The translations under genes were made by a program, and so were the position numbers. From assembly GCA_035699705.1 (NCBI GenBank), contig DASSPI010000168.1, forward strand, positions 1 to 17,157: a DNA stretch of 17,157 nt, written 5' to 3'. Each line of letters opens with the position of its first letter. The stretch's first letter is position 1. Under the pieces are notes generated by a model. The model saw only the letters and a program-made list of their open reading frames with translations, was not told where the DNA came from and searched no databases. This document shows, piece by piece, positions 8,286 to 13,495 of the stretch. Source of the stretch: CANKHA01 sp035699705. GTDB taxonomy: Bacteria; Pseudomonadota; Alphaproteobacteria; Rhizobiales; Xanthobacteraceae.

Positions 8286-8301
8286 TTAACCCTTCCTTAA
8301 C
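8286..8301. promoter_or_regulatory. CtrA-type binding site, perfect TTAA-N7-TTAAC
   Basis: The bases TTAA (8286-8289), a 7-base spacer, TTAA (8297-8300) and a following C match exactly the full-length binding motif of the alphaproteobacterial cell-cycle regulator CtrA. It lies in the spacer between two divergent membrane-protein genes, about 102 bases from the minus-strand ATG (8183) and 71 bases from the plus-strand GTG (8372), so it could act on either. An exact 8-base match is expected to arise by chance only rarely in DNA of this GC content. Binding is inferred. Confidence 0.6.
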
Positions 8302-8371
8302 GATGCGCTGGCGCCGGCGCGGGCAGCCGCGCGACAATCCGCATTATTATTCGTGGTGTGTGAGGATTTCC

Positions 8372-8704
8372 GTGTCTCCCGAGCAGATCGAGTCTTTTCT
8401 TGCCCTGGTGCTGGGGTTTGCCTTCGCGGGCCTGATCGCGACGGGATACCAGTACCTCACCAAGCGTCCGGCCAGCTTCCGGCTGCTGAAGAATGGGCCG
8501 GCTCCTTCCACCTTTGCCGCGGTGCCGTTCCTGGTTTTTGCCGCGCCCTTCATCATCATGCGCAACACGCTGCGCGCCCGGCGGCTGGTCGGACGCCGTT
8601 TCGAGTTCGTCATGCTCTCCACCGTCCTTGCGGGATTCTGGAGCATGATGTCGGGCACGGTGGTGATCATGACCCTGCACGCGCTGGGCTTGTTCGGCGC
8701 CTGA
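8372..8704 (+). CDS. Small membrane protein, DUF6949-like
   Basis: A 110-residue integral membrane protein with hydrophobic segments at about 7-27, 45-63 and 78-105, joined by a basic loop (KRPASFRLL) and an Arg-rich loop (RARRLVGRR). It resembles a conserved Hyphomicrobiales family of unknown function (I believe DUF6949; the number is from memory). The frame is open far upstream, but the start is probably GTG 8372, which has AGGA five bases before it and gives a protein beginning MSPEQIESF; GTG 8360 is the alternative. It is divergent from the anchored protein at 7446-8183, with a CtrA box between, and is followed 118 bases later by the carbonic anhydrase gene. Confidence 0.72.
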   Translation: MSPEQIESFLALVLGFAFAGLIATGYQYLTKRPASFRLLKNGPAPSTFAAVPFLVFAAPFIIMRNTLRARRLVGRRFEFVMLSTVLAGFWSMMSGTVVIMTLHALGLFGA

Positions 8705-8750
8705 TCTTCATCTCGCCATTCGGTGGGCAGCATGGCAAGTTGCTCCGCGC

Positions 8751-8800
8751 CTGATCGGGCGAAGTGGGAACCGGCTCGCCGGTGCCGACTTTTGCTGATC
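8751..8800. repeat. Imperfect dispersed palindrome of Hyphomicrobiales type
   Basis: The stretch begins ctgatcgggc, continues gaagtgggaaccggctcgcc and ends gctgatc. The core aagtgggaaccgg flanked by gatc-containing ends resembles an intergenic palindrome I recall as very abundant in Bradyrhizobium-like genomes. It lies between 8704 and the carbonic anhydrase start at 8823. Assignment is by memory only. Confidence 0.45.
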
Positions 8801-8822
8801 GCGCGCTATACGGAGACAGCGG

Positions 8823-9353
8823 ATGACGATTTACGCGCTCGACGGGCAGGCGCCGGAATTTCCTGAAGCTGGCACTTACTGGGTCGCCGACACGGCGGTC
8901 CTCATCGGCAAGGTGCGGCTGAAGCACGAGGCCAGCGTCTGGTTCGGCGCCGTGGTGCGCGGCGACAATGAATGGATCGAGCTCGGCGAGCGCTCGCAGA
9001 TCCAGGACAACGCGACGCTGCATACCGATCCCGGATATCCCATGACCATCGGCAGCAATTGCGTGATCGGCCACAACGTCATCATGCACGGCTGCACGGT
9101 GGACGATAACAGCCTGATCGGCATGGGCGCGATCCTGCTCAACGGCGTGAAGATCGGAAAGAATTCGTTGGTCGGCGCCGGCGCGCTGGTGACCGAAGGC
9201 AAGGTCTTTCCCGACAATTCGCTGATCGTCGGCGCGCCCGCGCGCGCGATCCGCAGCGTCGACGACCGGATCATGCAGATGATCCGCGAAGGCGCGGACA
9301 TCTATGTGCGGCGCTGGAAGCGCTACGCCAAGGGCCTCAAGCGGATCGATTGA
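8823..9353 (+). CDS. Gamma-class carbonic anhydrase family protein
   Basis: A 176-residue left-handed beta-helix protein of the gamma carbonic anhydrase (YrdA/PaaY/CaiE-like) family, forming trimers with metal at the subunit interfaces. The three metal-ligand histidines are all present: His67 (TLHTD), His84 (IGHN) and His89 (MHG). The RGDN (46-49) and QDN (61-63) segments are in the expected places. The C-terminal helix carries many Arg/Lys residues. A GGAG stands about 8 bases before the ATG. The family hydrates CO2 in some members, while many YrdA-type proteins lack measured activity, so the enzymatic role here is likely but unproven. It converges with the minus-strand protease gene across a 151-base gap. 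Confidence 0.92.
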   Translation: MTIYALDGQAPEFPEAGTYWVADTAVLIGKVRLKHEASVWFGAVVRGDNEWIELGERSQIQDNATLHTDPGYPMTIGSNCVIGHNVIMHGCTVDDNSLIGMGAILLNGVKIGKNSLVGAGALVTEGKVFPDNSLIVGAPARAIRSVDDRIMQMIREGADIYVRRWKRYAKGLKRID

Positions 9354-9410
9354 TGTTCGAGGCCGCTTACCCGCGCGGCTCCGCACCATGACAGCACCCC
9401 AAATAAAGGT

Positions 9411-9439
9411 GCGGCCGGCCTTTGGGGAAGGCCGGCCGC
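9411..9439. terminator. Perfect 12-bp inverted repeat, likely bidirectional terminator
   Basis: Bases 9411-9422 and 9428-9439 are exact reverse complements around a 5-base loop (tgggg). The stem is almost entirely G-C. It lies between the convergent carbonic anhydrase and protease genes. No T run follows on the plus strand; on the minus strand the hairpin is followed by a weak T-rich stretch (acctttattt), so it fits better as terminator for the protease transcript or as a 3'-end stabiliser for both. Confidence 0.6.
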
Positions 9440-9457
9440 TCGCGACCCGGTCTGGGA

Positions 9458-9490
9458 CGGGGAGGGGTGGGGACGTGACCGGACCGCGAA
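9458..9490. repeat. Copy A of a 33-35 base motif shared with the candidate sRNA
   Basis: This G-rich stretch (ggggaggggtggggacgtga in its middle, then an accgcgaa end) matches 11980-12014 at 30 of 35 alignment columns, with 3 mismatches and 2 single-base gaps. It lies in the convergent gap after the carbonic anhydrase gene, in the same orientation as the other copy. No terminator hairpin follows directly on the plus strand, so a complete second RNA is not supported here. Confidence 0.55.
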
Positions 9491-9504
9491 TCTCCTTTGT
9501 TTGA

Positions 9505-10131
9505 TCAGCGCGCGCTGGCCGTGGTGGTGGCCGGCGGCGGATCGCCCAGCGCCACCCAGGCATTCGGATTGAGTTGCGACTGACGCTTCACGAAGCGGTA
9601 GCCGCTCTGCGACCAGAGCACGACGTTCTCGTTCTGATTGTCGAGAATGAACTCGCCCTTGTCGGTCTTCACCGTCAGCACGGCGTGACCGTCGCCTTTC
9701 TTGTCGCGCACCACCGTGACCAGCAGCGCGCTGCGCGGCCATCCGGCCTTGATCAGCATCTGCCGCTTCAGCAGCACGTAGTCTTCGCAGTCGCCGTAAC
9801 CGTCGTCAGGGTAGTCCCAACGCTCCACCACGCCCCAGTGCTCCATGTCGGTCACCGGTTTGATGTTGTCATTGGCCCAGCGATTGATGCGAATGAGATC
9901 GCTCCAGGCCTTTGCGTTGAGCACCACGTCGCGCGCGCCGCCTTGCGTATCGCAGTCGCGCGGATTCTCGTTGCAGAACTGCACCCAGCCGATCGGCGGC
10001 CTGGCCTCCTGGCCGACCGAAATGAAAACCGGCCGTTCCGACGCGCCCAAGGCGGCATGCGTCGGCAGCAAGGTCATGCCAGCCAATAGATAGCAGGCGG
10101 CAAGTATTGTTTTTTTTGAACACCACAACAT
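9505..10131 (-). CDS. Secreted transglutaminase-like cysteine protease (peptidase C93, DUF920)
   Basis: A bacterial transglutaminase-like cysteine protease (PF06035 type), the family that includes LapG, the periplasmic protease that releases surface adhesins under c-di-GMP control. From ATG 10131 the 208-residue protein has a signal peptide (about 1-30, cleavage near ALGA/SER), then the domain with Cys115 in GYGDCEDYVLLK, His149 in GDGHAV and Asp164 in FILDN as the triad. This start is chosen for its GGGAGGGG ribosome-binding site and the signal peptide beginning there; an upstream in-frame start at 10221 adds 30 residues with no such logic. A hairpin covers part of that ribosome-binding site. 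No LapA-like adhesin or LapD is in the window, so a LapG role is only suggested. An AT-rich spacer separates it from the pilZ gene upstream. Confidence 0.88.
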   Translation of the reverse strand: MLWCSKKTILAACYLLAGMTLLPTHAALGASERPVFISVGQEARPPIGWVQFCNENPRDCDTQGGARDVVLNAKAWSDLIRINRWANDNIKPVTDMEHWGVVERWDYPDDGYGDCEDYVLLKRQMLIKAGWPRSALLVTVVRDKKGDGHAVLTVKTDKGEFILDNQNENVVLWSQSGYRFVKRQSQLNPNAWVALGDPPPATTTASAR

Positions 10132-10453
10132 TTGTGGCCCCCTCCCGTCTTGACGGGGCCACATTTCCCACAAAGCCTTTGAATCGCAGCTAAATCGGAC
10201 AAGTAACTTTGAAGACAACAAAACTAAAGAGCAACTCGAATACTGTCTTTCTTCTACTCAAATACGCGTAAAATTCTATCGAATACAATTTACATAAAAT
10301 TTGAACATTAATGCGCCGCACACAGCAATGGCGCGCCCGCGCGGGCTGCGGGGGCGCGCGGCTTAACCTTGCGATGAAAAGGTTGGGGCGGCGGAAAGCG
10401 TGGGTCGGCACGCGGGAAATGCGCTTGTCGGGCCGCTGAGCGGGCCGCGGCGT
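10132..10453. other. 322-base gene-free spacer with AT-rich core
   Basis: No credible gene is seen. The core 10201-10310 holds 31 G/C in 110 bases by direct count (about 28%), against a much higher level around it. On the minus strand it lies just upstream of the protease gene and most likely carries its promoter; a weak TTGTAT-N17-GTATTT candidate can be found there but many AT-rich strings could score. The part nearest pilZ (10320-10450) returns to very high GC and contains G-C-rich inverted repeats that could end the pilZ transcript, though no T run follows. Confidence 0.6.
10134..10162 (-). promoter_or_regulatory. Hairpin over the protease ribosome-binding site
   Basis: Bases 10134-10141 and 10155-10162 are perfect reverse complements (GTGGCCCC / GGGGCCAC), with a 13-base loop. 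In the minus-strand transcript the 3' arm ends two bases before the AUG and takes up part of the GGGAGGGGG Shine-Dalgarno run, so folding would hinder ribosome binding. A competing short stem (CCCG/CGGG) lies inside. Regulation is inferred. Confidence 0.5.
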
Positions 10454-11083
10454 TTACTCGCCGGTGACGCTCTCTTCCACAAAATCGGGGTGCAGCAGCC
10501 GGGTGAACTCGATGGCGAAGCCGTCGTCGATGTGACGAACCACGCGTCCCGGGGTCTTGCCGACGGTGACCGCCGCTCCGATCGGCGGCAATAGCGAGGG
10601 CTGTACGGCGATCGCGGCTCCGGACAGCGAAATGTCGATGACGCGGCAAGTGATGTTGACCCCGCTCGGAAGGATCAGCCGGGCGATCGGGTTGCGCGGA
10701 ACGATACGGCCGTGGCGGCGGTCTTCCGGAAGGTTCAGCATCTGGCGGTTGGCGAGCCAGGTCAGCTGGGCGGCGAGCTTTTCGCGTTTGCGCGGCGTTG
10801 CCCCGATCGATATGGCGAAGCCGCCCTCGAATTCGCGGGCGATCTTGCCCTCCAGCCGGCCGAGGTGATCGACATAAGCAATCACGCGTTCGCCGACCTT
10901 GCCGGGGGCCTCGGCCATGATGGCGGCGCCGCCGGGGGACATATTGATGATCCGGCAGGGGTATTCCTGGCGATTTTCCAGCATCAGGCGGCCAAGCAGG
11001 TCGATCCTGACCCGTTGATGGCGGCGGCGCTCCTCGTTCAGCGGCAGGATTCTCGCTCCTGAACGCGCCACCGACATCGCCAT
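10454..11083 (-). CDS. Two-domain PilZ protein (c-di-GMP receptor candidate)
   Basis: A cytoplasmic 209-residue protein with two PilZ-like domains. The first carries RRRHQR (19-24) and NMSPGG (47-52), the second RRHGR (122-126) and DISLSG (150-155); these match the RxxxR and (D/N)xSxxG motifs that clamp c-di-GMP. Each domain ends with an EFEGGFAISI or DDGFAIEF strand, supporting duplication. The start ATG 11083 is preceded by a strong GGAGGAGG; the frame is open to 11263 but the added residues overlap the PAS gene's end. It follows the PAS_5 gene by 94 bases in the same direction, and a near-perfect CtrA box lies 47 bases before its ATG. Likely output: motility, polysaccharide or adhesion control. 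Confidence 0.87.
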   Translation of the reverse strand: MAMSVARSGARILPLNEERRRHQRVRIDLLGRLMLENRQEYPCRIINMSPGGAAIMAEAPGKVGERVIAYVDHLGRLEGKIAREFEGGFAISIGATPRKREKLAAQLTWLANRQMLNLPEDRRHGRIVPRNPIARLILPSGVNITCRVIDISLSGAAIAVQPSLLPPIGAAVTVGKTPGRVVRHIDDGFAIEFTRLLHPDFVEESVTGE

Positions 11084-11130
11084 GAGCCTCCTCCGCAAAT
11101 TCGACCGCGAGGCAGAGTAGGCAGCTATCG

Positions 11131-11146
11131 TTAACGGTGCGTTTAC
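11131..11146. promoter_or_regulatory. CtrA-like site, one mismatch, upstream of pilZ
   Basis: TTAA (11131-11134), seven bases, then TTTA (11142-11145) and C form a TTAA-N7-TTAA(C) motif with a single mismatch. It lies in the PAS-pilZ gap, 47 bases upstream of the pilZ ATG. Weaker than the exact site at 8286 but well placed for a second promoter serving pilZ alone. Confidence 0.35.
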
Positions 11147-11177
11147 CCGGCAATCGAGCTCTACGCGTCTTTCTTCC

Positions 11178-11762
11178 TTAGGAACGACCGCCGTTATAAA
11201 TAGTGAGGCCGCGGCGCAGGCGGCCGTTTTCCGTGCCGGGGACAAGACGCGGCGCGGCGACATGGCCAGAGCCCGGGCCGAGATAACGGATGGTACCGCA
11301 GCTCAGGCCTTCCACCGGCGTCGTGCCCAGCCAGTAAGGCGGCACGAGCGGCGCCAGCACGCCCAGCAGCCGCGTTTGACTGCGATGGCGATGCCCAAGC
11401 GGCAGCAGCAGCAATTCGAGATCAACCACAGCGCCGTCCGCGTTATGTCCGCTCGCGCCGGCGATGAAACCGGCGGATTCTTCGCTCGCCGCCGTGATCA
11501 GTTCCAGCATGTCGGCTCGTTCCGGCTCGGCCCACAAGGCAATGAACTCCGCGCCTTTCAGCTCCCGGCAAAACAGCGCGCAGCTGCGTGTGCCGGCAAG
11601 GCGAAAGCGATAGGCGCCGTTGGCATCCTGCGCGAGGATGAAGGTATCCCCGAGCGCGCGCCGGATCGGACCGGGCTGAATGTCTCCGCGCTCGGGAGCG
11701 ACGCGATGGCCACGCCGCTCATTCCAATATTCGAACACTTCGTGGCTTGATGCGTGCTTCAT
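11178..11762 (-). CDS. PAS_5 family PAS-domain protein
   Basis: A 194-residue cytoplasmic protein of the alphaproteobacterial stand-alone PAS family (PF07310, PAS_5). A HEVFEYWNERRG start, an RRALGDTFIL segment, the FRLAGTRSCALFCRELKG strand-helix and a central FLA/LLLLPLGH beta strand fit the family, as does length. There is no attached kinase, cyclase or phosphodiesterase domain, so it is probably a sensor or adaptor acting through a partner. The start ATG 11762 has AGGAGCAAGGA before it. It precedes the pilZ gene and is likely its co-transcribed partner; the spacing and family pair are recurrent in rhizobia as I recall. Ligand unknown. Confidence 0.8.
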   Translation of the reverse strand: MKHASSHEVFEYWNERRGHRVAPERGDIQPGPIRRALGDTFILAQDANGAYRFRLAGTRSCALFCRELKGAEFIALWAEPERADMLELITAASEESAGFIAGASGHNADGAVVDLELLLLPLGHRHRSQTRLLGVLAPLVPPYWLGTTPVEGLSCGTIRYLGPGSGHVAAPRLVPGTENGRLRRGLTIYNGGRS

Positions 11763-11970
11763 TCCTTGCTCCTGTCCTATTGTCGCGCATGCTTCGGCTT
11801 GGCTGTGTCCCTTGCCGGGACATCTGGATGCGCGTTTGCGTTTTCATCGATGGGAGGAGCAGGGGCCGTGCCGCCGCCGTGATGCGTGCGTTAACGTCCG
11901 CACTCGTCGCGCGTTAGCATTAATTCCGCTTAGCGCTTGCGCGCGATGCGCGATGCGCTAATTTTGGCGC
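11763..11970. other. Divergent spacer before PAS gene and candidate sRNA
   Basis: No credible gene. It should hold the minus-strand promoter for the PAS/pilZ genes and, at its right end, the plus-strand promoter proposed for the small RNA. The heptamer gcgatgc recurs at 11942-11957. Single TTAA and TTAG words occur near 11891-11922 but not at CtrA spacing. Confidence 0.5.
11937..11964 (+). promoter_or_regulatory. Candidate sigma-70 promoter for the sRNA
   Basis: TTGCGC (11937-11942), a 16-base spacer and TAATTT (11959-11964) give a plausible -35/-10 pair. It would start transcription near 11971, about 114 bases before the end of the intrinsic terminator. Assigned by position and motif only. 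Confidence 0.4.
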
Positions 11971-12084
11971 AGAAGTTTTCGGGGAAGGGGTAGGGACGTG
12001 ACTGGCGCCGCGAAACGTGGGTGCTGACACACTGACCACCAGAGGGGCTCCGGAGGGAGGGCTTAGCGCCCTCCCTCTTTTTTT
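11971..12084 (+). ncRNA. Candidate small RNA, possibly mmgR/suhB-like
   Basis: A gene-free stretch with a plausible promoter at its left and a strong intrinsic terminator at its right, giving an RNA of about 114 bases. It contains the G-rich segment ggggaaggggtagggacgtg, a middle with ctgacacactgacc, and the terminator stem. There is no open reading frame with a ribosome-binding site. G-rich loops in alphaproteobacterial sRNAs often pair with Shine-Dalgarno-complementary regions. The overall layout reminds me of the multicopy alphaproteobacterial mmgR/suhB family (Rfam RF00519), but this is from memory. An alternative is a long rhomboid leader ending in an attenuator. Confidence 0.5.
12053..12084 (+). 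terminator. Intrinsic (rho-independent) terminator
   Basis: A perfect 10-bp stem, GAGGGAGGGC (12053-12062) with GCCCTCCCTC (12068-12077), closes a 5-base loop and is followed by seven T residues (12078-12084). This is the strongest terminator in the window. No protein gene ends before it on the plus strand, so it must end an untranslated RNA or the leader of the rhomboid gene. Confidence 0.9.
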
Positions 12085-12148
12085 GCGCGCCGGCTCGCTT
12101 GCCGATCGCGCTGCGGAAGCCTATGTGGGCGGGCGCAGGGACCCCGCC

Positions 12149-12907
12149 GTGAATCAATCCTCAGAACCGATCTTCAACATTCCGGCGGTGATCGTTGCCG
12201 CGCTCGCGGTATTCGCCGGCATCCATGCCTTCCGATCCCTGGTGCTCGATGCCGGCCAGGATCTCGAGCTGCTGATGCTGTTTGCCTTCATCCCGGCGCG
12301 CTACGACACCGCGCTCCTGCTCGAAGGCGGCCTGCCCGGCGGCCTTGGAGCGCAGGTCTGGACCTTTGTCAGCTATGCCCTGATCCATGCCGACATCATG
12401 CATCTCGGCATGAATTCGCTCTGGTTCGTTCCTTTTGGCAGTGCCGTGGCGCGGCGCTTTGGCACCGCGCGGTTTCTGCTGTTCTTCGGCGCGACGGCGG
12501 CGGCCGGGGCCGGCGCGCACCTGATCACGCATCTCGGGGAGGTATTTCCGGTGATCGGCGCGTCAGCCGCGGTATCGGGGATGATGGCGGCGGCTATTCG
12601 CTTTGCCTTCCAGCCGCATGGTCCGATCGCGCTCTGGCAGCAGAAGGACGATCGCGCCTACCGCATCCCCGCGCTGCCGCTGCTTTCAGCTTTACGTGAT
12701 CCCCGCATTTTCGTCTTTCTTATCGTATGGTTCGGCCTCAACCTGCTCTTTGGCCTCGGCTCGCTGCCGCTGGTGGGAGCCGGTCAGTCGGTGGCGTGGG
12801 AAGCGCATATCGGAGGCTTCCTCGCCGGCTTGTTGTTGTTCTCGCTGTTTGACCCGGTGCCGCGGGCGGCGCGCTGGGGAGAGAGCGGCGAGGACATGCC
12901 ACAATAG
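12149..12907 (+). CDS. Rhomboid family intramembrane serine protease
   Basis: A polytopic inner-membrane protease that cuts transmembrane segments of partner proteins. From GTG 12149 it is 252 residues with about six hydrophobic helices. Family residues are visible: IHADIMHLGMNS (His80, His85, Asn89), the nucleophile Ser139 in IGASAAVSG and the catalytic His220 in AHIGGFLAG. The start is chosen because it falls at the natural family N-terminus and lies after the intrinsic terminator; the frame is open to 12017, across that terminator, which cannot be coding. The AGGGA ribosome-binding site is weak. The CBS-domain gene follows 66 bases later in the same direction. Substrate unknown. Confidence 0.9.
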   Translation: MNQSSEPIFNIPAVIVAALAVFAGIHAFRSLVLDAGQDLELLMLFAFIPARYDTALLLEGGLPGGLGAQVWTFVSYALIHADIMHLGMNSLWFVPFGSAVARRFGTARFLLFFGATAAAGAGAHLITHLGEVFPVIGASAAVSGMMAAAIRFAFQPHGPIALWQQKDDRAYRIPALPLLSALRDPRIFVFLIVWFGLNLLFGLGSLPLVGAGQSVAWEAHIGGFLAGLLLFSLFDPVPRAARWGESGEDMPQ

Positions 12908-12973
12908 GAAAGGCTTGCGGGCGTAACGCTGCGGGTGTCTCATGGCGTGAGCACCGGAAGCAAGGAGGCCGCG

Positions 12974-13405
12974 ATGATCGTCAAATCGATTATTGATACC
13001 AAAGGCGGCGACGTCGTCACGATCGAGCCCAGCGTGTTGCTTGATACCGCGGCGAAACTTCTGGCCGAACGCCGCATCGGTGCGGTGGTAGTGCTCGGCG
13101 CTGACGACCGCGTCGTCGGCATCCTTTCCGAACGTGACATCGTGCGCGCGATCTCCGAGCGCGGCGTGGCCGCGATGCAGGAGCCGGTTTCGCAGGTAAT
13201 GACCCGAAAGGTCTTCACCTGCACGCTGGATGAAACCATCCACTCCATCATGGAGCGGATGACCGCTGGAAAATTCCGCCATGTGCCGGTGATCGAGCAG
13301 GGCCGGCTGGCCGGAATTATCTCCATCGGCGACGTGGTGAAGTACCGCATCGTGGAGATGGAGCAGGAATCCGACGCGCTGAAGAGTTACATCCAAACGG
13401 CGTGA
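12974..13405 (+). CDS. CBS-pair domain protein
   Basis: A stand-alone 143-residue protein consisting of two CBS motifs (about 8-60 and 76-128), forming one Bateman module that typically senses adenine nucleotides or S-adenosylmethionine. Typical marks are VVGILSERDIVRA (48-59) in the first and GIISIGDVVKYRI (114-126) in the second, followed by an acidic C-terminal helix. ATG 12974 is preceded by AAGGAGG at 12962-12968, an ideal ribosome-binding site, so the upstream frame from 12935 is not used. It has no attached enzyme or transporter. The partner is unknown; it may share a transcript with the rhomboid gene. Confidence 0.93.
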   Translation: MIVKSIIDTKGGDVVTIEPSVLLDTAAKLLAERRIGAVVVLGADDRVVGILSERDIVRAISERGVAAMQEPVSQVMTRKVFTCTLDETIHSIMERMTAGKFRHVPVIEQGRLAGIISIGDVVKYRIVEMEQESDALKSYIQTA

Positions 13406-13420
13406 TGCGGCGAAAGCCGG

Positions 13421-13439
13421 TCCCGGACTTGGTCCGGGA
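13421..13439. terminator. GC hairpin in convergent gap, likely bidirectional terminator
   Basis: TCCCGGAC (13421-13428) and GTCCGGGA (13432-13439) pair around a 3-base loop; outer CCGGT/ACCGG arms (13417-13421, 13445-13449) could extend the fold. It lies between the convergent CBS and patatin genes. The same tcccggacttg-type hairpin is, as I recall, a common intergenic repeat in Hyphomicrobiales. No T run follows. Confidence 0.5.
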
Positions 13440-13442
13440 TGG

Positions 13443-13469
13443 CGACCGGTTCGCCGATAAAGATCATGC
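13443..13469. repeat. Partial dispersed palindrome end
   Basis: An accggttcgccgataaagat segment followed by catgc resembles one half of the intergenic palindrome family noted at 8751-8800 (accggtt core plus gatcatgc end). It abuts the hairpin at 13421-13439. Assigned by memory of the repeat family. Confidence 0.4.
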
Positions 13470-13495
13470 CGCAATCAAAAAACTGACGCGCGATA

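Noticed and set aside
10365..10384. Small hairpin AACCTT/AAGGTT after the pilZ gene
   Set aside because: The stem is only 6 bp with an 8-base loop and no T run, so it is too weak to call a terminator.
12017..12148. Upstream in-frame start for the rhomboid protein
   Set aside because: The extension would translate through the intrinsic terminator at 12053-12084, and its residues do not resemble a rhomboid N-terminus.
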